Positions 34,303-45,652 of a DNA stretch of 64,000 bases are shown here, piece after piece; within the stretch, counting starts at the first letter, position 1; every line of letters starts with the position of its first letter. The notes below the pieces were generated by a model, which searched no databases, was not told the origin of the DNA, and was given only the letters and a program-made list of their open reading frames with translations. This DNA is from Ancylobacter crimeensis (GTDB lineage: Bacteria > Pseudomonadota > Alphaproteobacteria > Rhizobiales > Xanthobacteraceae), in the NCBI RefSeq assembly GCF_023016805.1, contig NZ_JALKCH010000001.1:248001-312000 (forward strand). The letters are read 5' to 3'. Position numbers and translations under genes: made by a program.

Positions 34303-35910
34303 ATGCGTCTCGCCGCCGCCTTCCTTGCCTTCGCGCTGGCCGTGCTGACGGTCGTCGTCTCCCGCCCGGCCATGGCCGGGCCCTATGAGGACGCGCTCGC
34401 GAAATTCACCACCGAGTCCTACGCCGATACCGACGAGGGCCTCGGCCTTCTGGCGACCAGCGGCAATCCGCTCGCGGTCGATATCGTCGAGGCGCTCGCG
34501 GACGGGCGGCTTCTGTTCAATGCGGATGCGAAGACGGTCTATGTGAAGAAGGCCGACGGCAGCCTGATCGACGCCGCCACCGGCCAGCCGGCGACGGGTG
34601 TCGACGAAGCGGCGCTGAAGCCGGTTCGGGCCAATAACCGCGTGCGCCGCGCCATCGAGGCAGCCAGCGGCGCGCTGTCCCTGATGAATCCCGATCCGGC
34701 CAAGCGCCTTGCCGCTGCGCAGGCGGTGTTCAAGTCGCGCGACGCCGCAGCCCGTCCGGCTCTGGAAACCGCGCTTTCCCGGGAGAGCGACCCGCAGGTG
34801 AAGGCCGCGCTCGCCTCCGCCCGCGCCGCGATCGTCCTGAACGACAGTGCCTCTCCGGAGGCGGACCGCATCGCCGCCGTCGACACCATCGCCGGCGCCG
34901 GCAACCAGGACGCGCTCGCCTTGCTGCAGAACGTGCCGGCCGATGCGCCGGCCGGTGTCAAGACCGCGGCGGCGAGCGCCGTCGCCAGCATCCAGCATTC
35001 GCTCGCCATCTGGGATGTGGCGCAGAACATCTGGTACGGCCTCTCGCTCGGCTCCGTGCTGCTGCTCGCCGCCATCGGTCTTGCCATCACCTTCGGCGTG
35101 ATGGGCGTGATCAACATGGCCCATGGCGAGATGGTGATGCTCGGCGCCTATGTGACCTTCATGGTGCAGGAGGCGATCCGCACCTACGATCCCGGCCTGT
35201 TCGACGCCTCGCTCATCATCGCCATCCCGATCGCCTTCCTCGTCACAGGGCTGATCGGCGTCGTCATCGAGCGCACGGTGATCCGCTTCCTCTATGGCCG
35301 GCCGCTGGAAACCCTGCTCGCCACCTGGGGCATCTCGCTGATCCTCCAGCAGGCGATCCGCACCGCCTTCGGCCCCACCAACCGCGAGGTCGGCGCGCCG
35401 AGCTGGATGTCCGGCGCCTTCGAAATCGGGCACCTCTCCATTACCTATGGCCGGTTATGGATCATCGTCTTCGCCGGGCTCGTTTTCCTTGCATTGCTGG
35501 GGACGCTGCGCCTCACCCGCATCGGCCTCGAAATGCGCGCGGTGACGCAGAACCGGCGCATGGCAGCCTCCATGGGCATCCGCACCAACTGGGTGGATGC
35601 GATGACCTTCGGCCTAGGATCCGGCATCGCCGGCATGGCGGGGGTGGCGCTGAGCCAGATCGACAATGTCTCGCCCAATCTCGGCCAGAGCTACATCATC
35701 GACAGCTTCCTCGTCGTGGTGTTCGGCGGGGTCGGCAATCTGTGGGGTACGCTGGTGGGCGCGATGTCGCTCGGCGTCGCCAACAAGCTGCTGGAGCCCT
35801 ATGCCGGCGCGGTGCTCGGCAAGATCGCTCTCCTCGTCATCGTCATCCTCTTCATCCAGAAGCGACCGCGCGGCCTGTTCGCGCTCAAGGGCAGGGCGAT
35901 CGAAGCATGA
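34303..35910 (+). CDS. urtB: urea ABC transporter permease UrtB
   Basis: A 535-residue inner-membrane permease. A signal-like start (LAAAFLAFALAVLTVVVSRP) leads into a soluble helical region of about 220 residues, typical of UrtB, followed by the LivH-like membrane domain from about residue 245 (YGLSLGSVLLLAAIGLAITF, GVMGVINMAHGEMVMLGAY). It ends with GKIALLVIVILFIQKRPRGL. The ATG at 34303 has GGAGA upstream; the frame is open earlier but without a ribosome site. The stop overlaps urtC by 3 bases. Confidence 0.96.
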   Translation: MRLAAAFLAFALAVLTVVVSRPAMAGPYEDALAKFTTESYADTDEGLGLLATSGNPLAVDIVEALADGRLLFNADAKTVYVKKADGSLIDAATGQPATGVDEAALKPVRANNRVRRAIEAASGALSLMNPDPAKRLAAAQAVFKSRDAAARPALETALSRESDPQVKAALASARAAIVLNDSASPEADRIAAVDTIAGAGNQDALALLQNVPADAPAGVKTAAASAVASIQHSLAIWDVAQNIWYGLSLGSVLLLAAIGLAITFGVMGVINMAHGEMVMLGAYVTFMVQEAIRTYDPGLFDASLIIAIPIAFLVTGLIGVVIERTVIRFLYGRPLETLLATWGISLILQQAIRTAFGPTNREVGAPSWMSGAFEIGHLSITYGRLWIIVFAGLVFLALLGTLRLTRIGLEMRAVTQNRRMAASMGIRTNWVDAMTFGLGSGIAGMAGVALSQIDNVSPNLGQSYIIDSFLVVVFGGVGNLWGTLVGAMSLGVANKLLEPYAGAVLGKIALLVIVILFIQKRPRGLFALKGRAIEA

Positions 35911-37067
35911 GCCATCCCGACACCACGCCGGGCGCCCGCCCGCCGGCCCTGCTGGGCACGCAAGGGGCGATCTTCCTCGCCATCGTGCTTGGCGCCGCCG
36001 TCCTTATCCCAGCACTCAACCTGCTGACGCCGGCCGGCTCGGCGCTGCATGTGCCGACCTATCTGGTCTCGCTGCTCGGCAAATATCTCTGCTACGCGCT
36101 GCTGGCCATGTCGGTGGACCTCATCTGGGGCTATGTTGGCATCCTCTCGCTTGGCCAGGGCGCCTTCTTCGCGCTCGGCGGCTATGCGATGGGCATGTAT
36201 CTGATGCGCCAGATCGGCACCCGCGGCGTCTATGGCGACCCGGTGTTGCCGGACTTCATGGTGTTCCTCAACTGGAAGCAGCTTCCCTGGTTCTGGTACG
36301 GCTTCGACTGGTTCCCCTTTGCGGCGCTGATGGTGCTGGTCGCGCCGGGCGCGCTGGCGCTGGTGTTCGGCTGGTTCGCCTTCCGTTCGCGGGTGACGGG
36401 CGTCTATCTGTCGATCATCACCCAGGCGATGACCTTTGCGCTGCTACTGGCCTTCTTCCGCAACGACATGGGCTTCGGCGGCAATAACGGCCTGACCGAC
36501 TTCAAGGACATCCTCGGCTTCAACGTGCAGGCGGACGGCACGCGCGCCGTGCTTTTCGCTCTCTCCGCGCTGGCGCTGGCGTTCGGCTATGTGCTGTGCC
36601 GCTATCTGGTGCGTTCGCATTTCGGCAAGGTGCTCATCGCGATCCGCGACGCCGAGGCGCGCGTGCGCTTCACCGGCTACCGGGCGGAGAACTACAAACT
36701 GGTCGCCTTCGTCGTCTCGGCCTGCCTCGCCGGCGTCGCCGGAGCACTCTACGTGCCGCAGGTTGGCATCATCAATCCGAGCGAGTTCTCGCCGGCCAAC
36801 TCCATCGAGATCATCGTCTGGGTCGCGGTCGGCGGGCGCGGCACGCTGGCCGGGGCGGCGCTGGGCGCTGTGCTGGTGAACTACGCCAAGACCTACTTCA
36901 CCTCCGGCGTGCTGGCGCCCTACTGGCTGTTCATGCTGGGCGGGCTGTTCGTGGCGGTGACGCTGTTCCTGCCCAAGGGCATCGTCGGCACCTTCCTCGA
37001 CTGGCGTTCCCGCCATGCCGAGGCGGAGCCCGACGTGCCGGGCGCGACGCCGAAGCCCGTGGCGTGA
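35907..37067 (+). CDS. urtC: urea ABC transporter permease UrtC
   Basis: A 386-residue LivM-like permease with about nine membrane segments. Typical blocks are YALLAMSVDLIWGYVGILSL, GQGAFFALGGYAMGMYLMR, GVYLSIITQAMTFALLLAFF and NDMGFGGNNGLTDFKDILGF. The ATG overlaps the urtB stop (ATGA), showing translational coupling. With UrtB it forms the membrane channel of the urea importer. Confidence 0.96.
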   Translation: MSHPDTTPGARPPALLGTQGAIFLAIVLGAAVLIPALNLLTPAGSALHVPTYLVSLLGKYLCYALLAMSVDLIWGYVGILSLGQGAFFALGGYAMGMYLMRQIGTRGVYGDPVLPDFMVFLNWKQLPWFWYGFDWFPFAALMVLVAPGALALVFGWFAFRSRVTGVYLSIITQAMTFALLLAFFRNDMGFGGNNGLTDFKDILGFNVQADGTRAVLFALSALALAFGYVLCRYLVRSHFGKVLIAIRDAEARVRFTGYRAENYKLVAFVVSACLAGVAGALYVPQVGIINPSEFSPANSIEIIVWVAVGGRGTLAGAALGAVLVNYAKTYFTSGVLAPYWLFMLGGLFVAVTLFLPKGIVGTFLDWRSRHAEAEPDVPGATPKPVA

Positions 37068-37078
37068 GGGAGCCCGAG

Positions 37079-37888
37079 ATGAGCGACATCCTGATGGCGC
37101 CCGAGGCCGCCAACCCGCCGCGTGCGATCACCGAAAAGACCCTCACCGACGCACTGCTGTATCTCAACGGCGTGAGCGTGACCTTCGACGGCTTTCGCGC
37201 TCTCAACGCGCTGTCTTTCACCGTGGATGCCGGCGAGATGCGCGCCATCATCGGCCCGAACGGCGCCGGCAAGACCACGATGATGGACGTGATCACCGGG
37301 AAAACGCGGCCCGATATCGGCGAGGTGTTCTTCAATGGCGGCACGACCGATCTCACCAAGCTGGACGAAACCGAAATCGCGACGCTCGGCATCGGCCGCA
37401 AGTTCCAGAAGCCGACGGTGTTCGAGAGCCACATGGTGATCGACAATCTGCGTCTCGCCCTGAAGGGCCAGCGCGGCGCGCTCGCCAACATCTTCCGCAG
37501 GGAGACGGGCGAGGAGCGCGACAAGATTGACGCCATCTTCGAGACCATCCGGCTCTCCGACCACCGCTACCGCCTCGGCGGCGCGCTCTCTCATGGACAG
37601 AAGCAGTGGTTGGAGATTGGCATGCTGCTGGCGCAGGATCCCAAGCTGCTCCTGGTCGACGAGCCGGTCGCCGGCATGACCGACGCCGAAACCGCCCAGA
37701 CCGCCGAACTGCTGCGCGCCATCAATGCCAACGGCCATTCGGTGGTGGTGGTGGAGCACGATATGACCTTCGTGCGCGACCTTGGCGTGCGGGTGATGTG
37801 CCTGCATGAAGGCTCGGTGCTGGCGGAAGGCACGCTCGATCAGGTCAGTGCCAATGAGCGCGTCATCGAAGTCTATCTGGGGCGGTGA
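37079..37888 (+). CDS. urtD: urea ABC transporter ATP-binding protein UrtD
   Basis: A 269-residue LivG-like ATPase: Walker A GPNGAGKTTMMDVITG, signature region LSHGQKQWLEIGMLLA, Walker B LLLVDEPVAGMTDAETAQ, and H-loop VVVVEHDMTFVRDLG. The HGQKQWLEI signature form is characteristic of UrtD. The ATG at 37079 lies 11 bp after the urtC stop. Confidence 0.96.
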   Translation: MSDILMAPEAANPPRAITEKTLTDALLYLNGVSVTFDGFRALNALSFTVDAGEMRAIIGPNGAGKTTMMDVITGKTRPDIGEVFFNGGTTDLTKLDETEIATLGIGRKFQKPTVFESHMVIDNLRLALKGQRGALANIFRRETGEERDKIDAIFETIRLSDHRYRLGGALSHGQKQWLEIGMLLAQDPKLLLVDEPVAGMTDAETAQTAELLRAINANGHSVVVVEHDMTFVRDLGVRVMCLHEGSVLAEGTLDQVSANERVIEVYLGR

Positions 37889-37909
37889 TTTTAGGAAGCG
37901 ATCGGCGGC

Positions 37910-38605
37910 ATGCTGGAAGTTCAGGACGTCAACCTCTTCTACGGCGCTGCGCAGGCGCTGCGCGGGGTCTCGCTTCTTGCCGAGCCGGGCAAGGTGACCT
38001 GCGTGCTGGGGCGCAACGGGGTGGGCAAGACCAGCCTGATGCGCGCCATCGTCGGCCGTCATCCGGTGTCGAAGGGCACGATCCGCTTCAATGGCGAGGA
38101 CATCACCGCCATGGCGCCGGCCGAGCGGGCGCGCCGCGGCATCGCCTTCGTGCCGCAGGGCCGCGAGATCTTCCCGCTGTTGACCGTGGCCGAGAATCTG
38201 GAGACCGGCTTCGCACCGCTGAAGCGGGTCGATCGCTCGATCCCTGACGACGTGTTCTCCCTGTTCCCGGTGCTCGACTCGATGATGCGGCGACGCGGCG
38301 GCGACCTCTCCGGCGGCCAGCAGCAGCAACTCGCCATCGGCCGCGCCCTGGTGATGCGGCCCAAGGTGCTGGTGCTGGACGAGCCGACCGAGGGCATCCA
38401 GCCCTCGATCATCAAGGATATCGGCAACGCCATCCGCTACTTGCGCGGCAAGGGCGACATGGCCATCGTGCTGGTCGAGCAATATTTCGACTTCGCCCGC
38501 GAACTGGCGGACCGCTTCATCGTGATGGAGCGCGGGGCCGTGGTGATGTCGGGTGACGGCGCGGCGCTTGAGGATCCGGATGTACGCAACCGCATTGCCG
38601 TCTGA
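37910..38605 (+). CDS. urtE: urea ABC transporter ATP-binding protein UrtE
   Basis: A 231-residue LivF-like ATPase: Walker A GRNGVGKTSLMRAIVG, signature LSGGQQQQLAIGRALVMRP, Walker B VLVLDEPTEGIQPSIIKD, H-loop IVLVEQYFDFARELA. The block PQGREIFPLLTVAENLETGF is usual for UrtE. It starts 21 bp after urtD and overlaps ureD by 26 bp, tying transport and urease genes into one transcription unit. Confidence 0.96.
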   Translation: MLEVQDVNLFYGAAQALRGVSLLAEPGKVTCVLGRNGVGKTSLMRAIVGRHPVSKGTIRFNGEDITAMAPAERARRGIAFVPQGREIFPLLTVAENLETGFAPLKRVDRSIPDDVFSLFPVLDSMMRRRGGDLSGGQQQQLAIGRALVMRPKVLVLDEPTEGIQPSIIKDIGNAIRYLRGKGDMAIVLVEQYFDFARELADRFIVMERGAVVMSGDGAALEDPDVRNRIAV

Positions 38606-39491
38606 GGACGCCGCGCCGACGCGCATTCCGCAGGCACTGCGGGCCCATAGCCGGCTTCGTTTCGAGGCCTGTCTGGCCGGGGCACGCACCGTGCCGGGGC
38701 AAGTGAGCGAGGCCGGCCATGCCCGCGTGCGCTTCCCGCTCTCCGGCCGGCGTTCCGGCGCACTGGAGGCGGTGTTGCTCAACACCGGGGGTGGGATCGC
38801 CGGCGGCGATACCATTGCGAACGAGATCCATGCCCGCACCGGAACGCGACTGACCGTGACCTCGCAGGCGGCGGAGAAAGTCTACCGCTCGGACGGCGCC
38901 GTCTCCGCGCTCGACGTTGCGCTGTGGGTGGAAGCCGGCGCGCGGCTCGACTGGCTGCCGCAGCCGACGATCCTGTTCGATGCGGCCCACGTCGAGCGCA
39001 GGATCGCGGCCGACATCGCCGCCGATGCGCGGCTGCTGATGATCGAGCAGGTGATCCTCGGCCGCACCGCGCGCGGGGAGCGCTTCCAGACCGGGCGCCT
39101 GTCGGACAGTTGGCGGATTCGCCGGGACGGGCGGCTCATCTATGCGGACGGCTTTCATCTCGGCGCGGACGCCGCCGCCACGCTGGCGCGTCCGGCGGTC
39201 ACTGGCGGTTGGCCGGCCTTCGCGACGCTGCTGCTGGTTGCGCCGGGAGCCGAGGACCTGCTCGCCCCCGCCCGCATCACGCTCGGTCTGCCGGATGGCG
39301 CGGCGCAGGACGATGCGCCCCTGGCCGCGGAGCCCGAGGCGGGCGGCGACCTCGAAGCCGGGGTCAGCGCATGGGACGGCATGTTGAGCGTGCGGCTGAT
39401 CGGCCGGCACGGCGGCGCCGTGGAAGCGGCGGTCCGCCGGCTGATCGGCCGATTGGGGCTCGCCGAGACGCCCCGCATCTGGCATTCCTGA
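38580..39491 (+). CDS. ureD: urease accessory protein UreD
   Basis: A 303-residue accessory protein that binds apo-urease and recruits UreF and UreG for nickel insertion. Recognised from [53 protein letters not shown] and [16 protein letters not shown]. The ATG at 38580 ([14 protein letters not shown]) lies inside the end of urtE; an earlier in-frame start at 38553 is less likely. There is no signal peptide. Confidence 0.94.
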   Translation: MYATALPSEDAAPTRIPQALRAHSRLRFEACLAGARTVPGQVSEAGHARVRFPLSGRRSGALEAVLLNTGGGIAGGDTIANEIHARTGTRLTVTSQAAEKVYRSDGAVSALDVALWVEAGARLDWLPQPTILFDAAHVERRIAADIAADARLLMIEQVILGRTARGERFQTGRLSDSWRIRRDGRLIYADGFHLGADAAATLARPAVTGGWPAFATLLLVAPGAEDLLAPARITLGLPDGAAQDDAPLAAEPEAGGDLEAGVSAWDGMLSVRLIGRHGGAVEAAVRRLIGRLGLAETPRIWHS

Positions 39492-39589
39492 ACGAAACGA
39501 TATGCGATGATCGGACCGCCCGGACCGCCGCGCAAAGCCCGCGACCTTCGTTCCAACGACCATTTTCCGCCTGTTTCCGGAGGAGCTCG

Positions 39590-40210
39590 ATGAATCTCAG
39601 CCCGCGCGAAAAGGACAAGCTTCTGGTGGCGATGGCCGCCGTCGTGGCGCGGCGCCGGCTCGAGCGCGGCGTGAAGCTCAACCATCCCGAAGCCGTGGCT
39701 CTGATCACGGACGTCGTGGTGGAAGGCGCCCGCGACGGCCAGTCGGTCGCTGCCCTCATGAGCCTCGGCGCGCAGGTGCTCACGGCCGACCAGGTGATGC
39801 CCGGCGTTGCCGAGATGATCCACGAGATCCAGGTGGAGGCCACGTTCCCGGACGGTACCAAGCTGGTGACCGTGCATGAACCGATCCGCGCCGCCGGGCA
39901 GGAGGTGGTGCCGGGCGAGGTGCTGGTGGAGGATGGCGAGATCGAGCTGCTCGCCGGCCGTGAGATCGCGGAGATCGAGGTCGCCAATACCGGGGACCGG
40001 CCGATCCAGGTCGGGAGCCATTACCATTTCTACGAAACCAACCCCGCCCTCCGCTTCGACCGCGAGGCGGCGCGCGGCATGCGGCTCGCCATACCTTCCG
40101 GGACGGCCGTGCGTTTCGAGCCGGGCCAGACCCGTTCCGTCCTGCTGGTGCCCTTCGCCGGCAAGCGCGAAGTGTTCGGCTTCCGGCAGGAGGTGATGGG
40201 CCGGCTGTGA
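39590..40210 (+). CDS. ureAB: fused urease gamma/beta subunit (UreA-UreB fusion)
   Basis: One 206-residue chain covers both small urease subunits. Residues 1-100 are the gamma subunit ([44 protein letters not shown]-like [20 protein letters not shown]). Residues from about 103 are the beta subunit ([56 protein letters not shown]). GGAGGAGC precedes the ATG. Separate genes are the norm; fusions occur in Helicobacter and some alphaproteobacteria. It lies 98 bp after ureD and 66 bp before ureC. Confidence 0.95.
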   Translation: MNLSPREKDKLLVAMAAVVARRRLERGVKLNHPEAVALITDVVVEGARDGQSVAALMSLGAQVLTADQVMPGVAEMIHEIQVEATFPDGTKLVTVHEPIRAAGQEVVPGEVLVEDGEIELLAGREIAEIEVANTGDRPIQVGSHYHFYETNPALRFDREAARGMRLAIPSGTAVRFEPGQTRSVLLVPFAGKREVFGFRQEVMGRL

Positions 40211-40276
40211 GCGCGCCCGCGCGCCGCCCGCCCGTCGCCCTGTATCGCCCTGTTTGATCCCGCATCGGATTGCGCC

Positions 40277-41989
<1,713 letters not shown>

Positions 41990-42103
41990 GCGAGGCATCG
42001 ATCAGTTCTTCAACCTTGCCCCGTGCCGTCCCGGTATCCACATGGCGGGCAAGCCTGTATTCGTTGCGCGCCGGTGGCCTGCCGGCGCAGGAGAGACGTT
42101 CCA

Positions 42104-42913
42104 ATGATCCATGCCCGCACATTGCTGCCCGCCGGCACCTGGGATCCGTCCACCGCCGCCGATCGCGTGGTGCTGCCCCATGACGGGCGTCATCGCCGCC
42201 GCATCGCCATGCGCGGGGAGGGCGACGTCGCCTTCCTGCTCGATTTTCCGGAAACGGTGCGGCTGAAGGACGGCGACGGCCTGCAGCTCGATGACGGGCG
42301 CATCGTCGCCGTGGTCGCCGCCGCCGAGCCGGTAGCGGAGATCGTGGCGCGCGATGCGCATCATCTGGCGCGGCTGGCCTGGCATCTCGGCAACCGTCAT
42401 GTATCGGCACAGTTTCTCACCGACCGCATCCGCATCGCCCGCGATTCCGTTCTGGAGGAGATGGTGCGGGGACTCAGCGCTGAGGTCGCGATCGTGGAGG
42501 CGGCCTTCGAGCCGGAAGGCGGGGCCTATGAGCAGGCCGACGCCCATGGCCACGGCCATCGTCACGGCCACGACCATCACGCGCATGAGCATGGCGAAGC
42601 CTGCGGCTGCGGTCACGACCATCACGATCATGCGCATGGGCACGACCACCCCGGACACGAGCACGCCGGGCACGGGCATGATCACAACGAGCATGGCCAT
42701 CACGGGCACGCGCATCACGTCCACGATCACGAGGACCACGCGCATCACGAGCATGGCCCGGATTGCGGCTGCGGGCATGACCACGCCCATGGCGAGCACC
42801 ACCACGTCCATGTCGGCAAGGACGAGCCGCACCATCACGGCGGGCACGGGCACGACGCGCACGCCCATGAGGACCATGGCCACCATCACGGCCACGCCCA
42901 CAAGCATGGCTGA
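42104..42913 (+). CDS. ureE: urease accessory protein UreE with very long His-rich tail
   Basis: Nickel metallochaperone of 269 residues. Residues 1-145 are a normal UreE: an N-terminal domain (RVVLPHDGRHRRRIAMRGEG) and the metal-binding domain with RDAHHLARLAWHLGNRH. The remaining 123 residues hold 54 histidines, mixed with Gly, Asp, Ala and Glu, plus two CGCGHDH clusters. Such tails store or buffer nickel; this one is unusually long. GGAGAGAC precedes the ATG. The tail DNA overlaps ureF by 8 bp. Confidence 0.95.
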   Translation: MIHARTLLPAGTWDPSTAADRVVLPHDGRHRRRIAMRGEGDVAFLLDFPETVRLKDGDGLQLDDGRIVAVVAAAEPVAEIVARDAHHLARLAWHLGNRHVSAQFLTDRIRIARDSVLEEMVRGLSAEVAIVEAAFEPEGGAYEQADAHGHGHRHGHDHHAHEHGEACGCGHDHHDHAHGHDHPGHEHAGHGHDHNEHGHHGHAHHVHDHEDHAHHEHGPDCGCGHDHAHGEHHHVHVGKDEPHHHGGHGHDAHAHEDHGHHHGHAHKHG

Positions 42914-43619
42914 ATCCGTGCCGGCAGAGGCCTGGGGGGCGCCCATCCCTGACCTCATTCCCCTGTTCGTGTGGTTGTCGCCGGCCTACCCGGTCGGCGC
43001 CTTCGCCTATTCGCACGGCCTCGAATGGGCGGTGGAAGCCGGCGATATCCGCAACGCGACCAGCCTGCGCGACTGGGTGAATGACCTGCTGCGCCATGGC
43101 GGCCCCTTCACTGACGCGGTTTTCTTCGCCCATGCCCATCGCGCATTGATTGCGGATGATCATGTGGCGCTGCGCGAAGTTGCCGAACTCGCATCCGCCT
43201 TCGCGCCGAGCCGCGAGCGGCAGATGGAGACGCTGAATCAGGGCGACGCCTTCATGACCGCCACCCGCATCGCATGGCCGAGCAAGCGGCTGGAGCGGCT
43301 GGTCGAGGTGTGGGATGGGCGGACCGCCTATCCGGTTGCGGTGGGAGCGGCGGCTGCGGCGCATGATTTGCCGTTGGAGGCGGCGCTCGGTGCGTTCCTC
43401 ACCGCGGTGGCGGCCAATCTCATCTCCGCGGCGGTGCGGCTGGTGCCGCTGGGCCAGACGGACGGCAACAGGGTGCTTGCCGCCCTTGCTCCCATCGTGC
43501 GGGAAGCAGCAGCAGCGGCTATACGCCATCCGCTCGAGAGGGTGGGAGGTGCGGCTCTGCGTTCGGACATCGCGGCGATGCGGCACGAGACCCAATACAC
43601 GAGACTGTTCAGAAGTTGA
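42906..43619 (+). CDS. ureF: urease accessory protein UreF
   Basis: A 237-residue helical protein of the UreD-F-G maturation complex. Blocks seen: [57 protein letters not shown] and [20 protein letters not shown]. The ATG lies within the last codons of ureE, in another frame. UreF acts as activator and specificity factor for the UreG GTPase. Confidence 0.95.
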   Translation: MAESVPAEAWGAPIPDLIPLFVWLSPAYPVGAFAYSHGLEWAVEAGDIRNATSLRDWVNDLLRHGGPFTDAVFFAHAHRALIADDHVALREVAELASAFAPSRERQMETLNQGDAFMTATRIAWPSKRLERLVEVWDGRTAYPVAVGAAAAAHDLPLEAALGAFLTAVAANLISAAVRLVPLGQTDGNRVLAALAPIVREAAAAAIRHPLERVGGAALRSDIAAMRHETQYTRLFRS

Positions 43620-43632
43620 GCGGAGAAGCGGC

Positions 43633-44265
43633 ATGAGCACGACCACCAGTCCCGGCGGCGGGCCGTTGCGGGTAGGCATCGGCGGCCCGGTGGGATCGGG
43701 CAAGACGGCGCTGATGGAGGCGCTGTGCCGGTCCTTCCGCGACCGGTTCGACATCTGCGCCATCACCAACGACATCTACACCAAGGAAGACGCGGAGATC
43801 CTCACCCGTGCCGGCGCGCTGGCCGCCGATCGCATCATGGGCGTGGAGACCGGCGGCTGCCCGCACACCGCGATCCGGGAGGACGCCTCGGCCAATCTCG
43901 CGGCCGTCGCCGAGATGCGCGGGCGTTTTCCCCGGCTCGACCTGATCCTCATCGAATCGGGGGGTGACAACCTCGCTGCGACCTTCTCGCCGGAACTCGC
44001 GGACATCACCGTCTATGTGATTGATGTCGCGGCGGGGGAGAAGATCCCGCGCAAGGGCGGCCCCGGCATCACCCGTTCCGATCTGCTGGTGATCAACAAG
44101 ATCGACCTTGCCCCCCATGTCGGCGCCTCGCTGGAAGTGATGGACCGCGATGCCGCCCGGATGCGCGGACGCCGGCCTTTCGTCTTCGCCAATGTGCGGG
44201 CAGGGGAGGGCGTTGCCGAGGTCGCGCGCTTCATCGAGACGGCTGGCGGGCTGGTCTCGGCCTGA
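43633..44265 (+). CDS. ureG: urease accessory GTPase UreG
   Basis: A 210-residue SIMIBI-class GTPase that delivers nickel to urease. Walker A/P-loop [18 protein letters not shown], the nickel-binding CPH motif in [17 protein letters not shown], the switch-region [17 protein letters not shown] and the GTP-specificity [12 protein letters not shown]. Starts 13 bp after ureF with GGAGAAG upstream. It is the last gene of the urea operon; no UreJ/HupE nickel permease follows. Confidence 0.97.
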   Translation: MSTTTSPGGGPLRVGIGGPVGSGKTALMEALCRSFRDRFDICAITNDIYTKEDAEILTRAGALAADRIMGVETGGCPHTAIREDASANLAAVAEMRGRFPRLDLILIESGGDNLAATFSPELADITVYVIDVAAGEKIPRKGGPGITRSDLLVINKIDLAPHVGASLEVMDRDAARMRGRRPFVFANVRAGEGVAEVARFIETAGGLVSA

Positions 44266-44374
44266 CATGGTTCCGAGACCAAAGGTTCCATTGAAGGCAG
44301 CCGCGATGCTGACGGACGCGGGCTTGTAAGTGGCCCGCTTCATCCGTATCAATATTCGTCTGGAAACAAGTCAT

Positions 44375-44389
44375 TTGTAATCATTACAA
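44375..44389 (+). promoter_or_regulatory. 15-bp palindromic operator upstream of hemP
   Basis: TTGTAATCATTACAA has perfect 7-base arms around one central base, 59 bp before the preferred hemP start. The region is AT-rich against a GC-rich background. Because the downstream gene is hemP, an iron- or haem-responsive regulator of the Fur superfamily is the likely ligand, but which one cannot be told. Confidence 0.55.
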
Positions 44390-44447
44390 CGAGGCCTTCG
44401 GCCAAGACTTCCAGACTTGATGCGGTAGTCAGATGGAAGTTTTCGAA

Positions 44448-44639
44448 ATGTCGGATGGGCAGCAATCAAGAGGCGTTGCGGATACGGTTCCAGGATCGCG
44501 CCGGGTCATCCCCGTCGTCGACCAGACGATCGACAGCCGCGAGCTCTTCATTGCGACGAAGGAAATCATCATCGCCCATCGTGGTGAATCCTATCGCCTG
44601 CGGCTGACCTCGCAGAACAAGCTCATCCTAACCAAATGA
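44448..44639 (+). CDS. hemP: hemin uptake protein HemP
   Basis: A 63-residue protein whose C-terminal half, LFIATKEIIIAHRGESYRLR followed by a Lys-ending strand, is the HemP/HmuP signature. HemP-type proteins help express or run haem uptake systems. The ATG at 44448 has GGAAG eight bases before it; an in-frame ATG at 44433 lacks a ribosome site. No haem receptor or ABC transporter is adjacent. A palindromic operator lies upstream. Confidence 0.88.
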   Translation: MSDGQQSRGVADTVPGSRRVIPVVDQTIDSRELFIATKEIIIAHRGESYRLRLTSQNKLILTK

Positions 44640-44663
44640 AAACGGGCGACCATGGACCGCCCG
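44640..44663 (-). terminator. intrinsic terminator of the FliO-like gene
   Basis: A CGGGCG/CGCCCG stem (44643-44648 with 44658-44663) with a nine-base centre, followed on the minus strand by TTTT. It lies between the convergent hemP and FliO-like genes. Confidence 0.6.
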
Positions 44664-44689
44664 CGTCGCATATTCCGCCATCCGCGCCG

Positions 44690-45652
44690 TCAGCGGATCG
44701 GGCGCCGGTTCAGCAGATTCGCAATCTCGCTGCTGTCCGGGTCGATCGAGGCGAAGGGATCCTCGGCCGGCGGCGGCGCGGCTCTTACCGCCGGGGCGCT
44801 GGACAGACCCTCGAAGGGATTGCGCTGGTCCTGGGATTCGACACGCAGGACATCCCGGACCGGCTCGGCGGGAAGAGAAGCCGGCCGTTCAGCGGCGGCC
44901 ACCCCGGGCGCCGCGGCGAGCGGTGAAGGAGGGGCCGGGCGGACCGGCGCCATGGGTGCGGTTGAGGCCGGAGCCGGGGCCGGACGCGGCTGCGGCCGTC
45001 GCATGGAGGCTTCCAGCGGATCGGCCATTTCGGCAAAACGCGGATCCACCTTCACCGCGATCAGCGGCTCATCCGGTGCGCGCGGAGAAACGGGCGGCCG
45101 TGAGGCTTTAGGCGGGGCGCTTTCTGCCGGCTCTACAGCCTGTAGGTCGTCCTCCGCAGGCGTCGCCGCGCTCTCCTTGTCCGCACTACGAGCCGTACCG
45201 CCGCGCGTGCCGAGACGCCCGAACAGACCCGGCTTCGGCGCGGGCTCGACGCGCTGGAGCGGCCGCTCGGCCGGCACGACCGGGCGGGAAACCGCCAGCG
45301 GCTCCACATCCGCGCCGGGGCGATAGCGTCCGGCGGAGGAGCCGTTGCGCTCCACCGGACGCAGGCTTGCGGGCTCGTCGATTCCCGTTTCCACGACCAG
45401 CTCGTTCGGACCGCCGACGAGGATCAGATGCTGCACGTCGTCACGCTGGATCAGCAGCAGCCGGCGGCGGTCGTCCACCATAAGTTCGTCGAGCACGAAG
45501 AGGCGGCGCGCGCGGGACTTGCGGCGGCCGGCCCGGCGGATCGAGCCCATCGCCCAGTTGAAGACGAGAATGAGGACGATGAGGCCGACGATCCCGATCC
45601 CGATCCGGATCAGCAGGTCCATGTCCACATTCGCCATGAGATTCTGAAGCAT
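44690..45652 (-). CDS. FliO-like single-pass membrane protein
   Basis: A 320-residue protein. After a short start, one transmembrane helix (LLIRIGIGIVGLIVLILVFN) precedes a basic stretch (RRAGRRKSRARRL) and a small domain RLFVLDELMVDDRRRLLLIQ, then RDDVQHLILVGGPNELVVET, which resembles FliO, the flagellar export protein. The remaining 220 residues are a Pro/Ala/Arg-rich disordered tail. The ATG at 45652 has AGGG upstream. No flagellar gene is nearby; the neighbour is cckA, divergent, so a non-flagellar role is possible. Confidence 0.6.
   Translation of the reverse strand: MLQNLMANVDMDLLIRIGIGIVGLIVLILVFNWAMGSIRRAGRRKSRARRLFVLDELMVDDRRRLLLIQRDDVQHLILVGGPNELVVETGIDEPASLRPVERNGSSAGRYRPGADVEPLAVSRPVVPAERPLQRVEPAPKPGLFGRLGTRGGTARSADKESAATPAEDDLQAVEPAESAPPKASRPPVSPRAPDEPLIAVKVDPRFAEMADPLEASMRRPQPRPAPAPASTAPMAPVRPAPPSPLAAAPGVAAAERPASLPAEPVRDVLRVESQDQRNPFEGLSSAPAVRAAPPPAEDPFASIDPDSSEIANLLNRRPIR

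Noticed and set aside
42542-42913. Repetitive CAT/CAC-rich DNA as a non-coding or CRISPR-like repeat
   Set aside because: The periodicity is explained by His codons in frame in ureE; there are no equal-length repeats with unique spacers.
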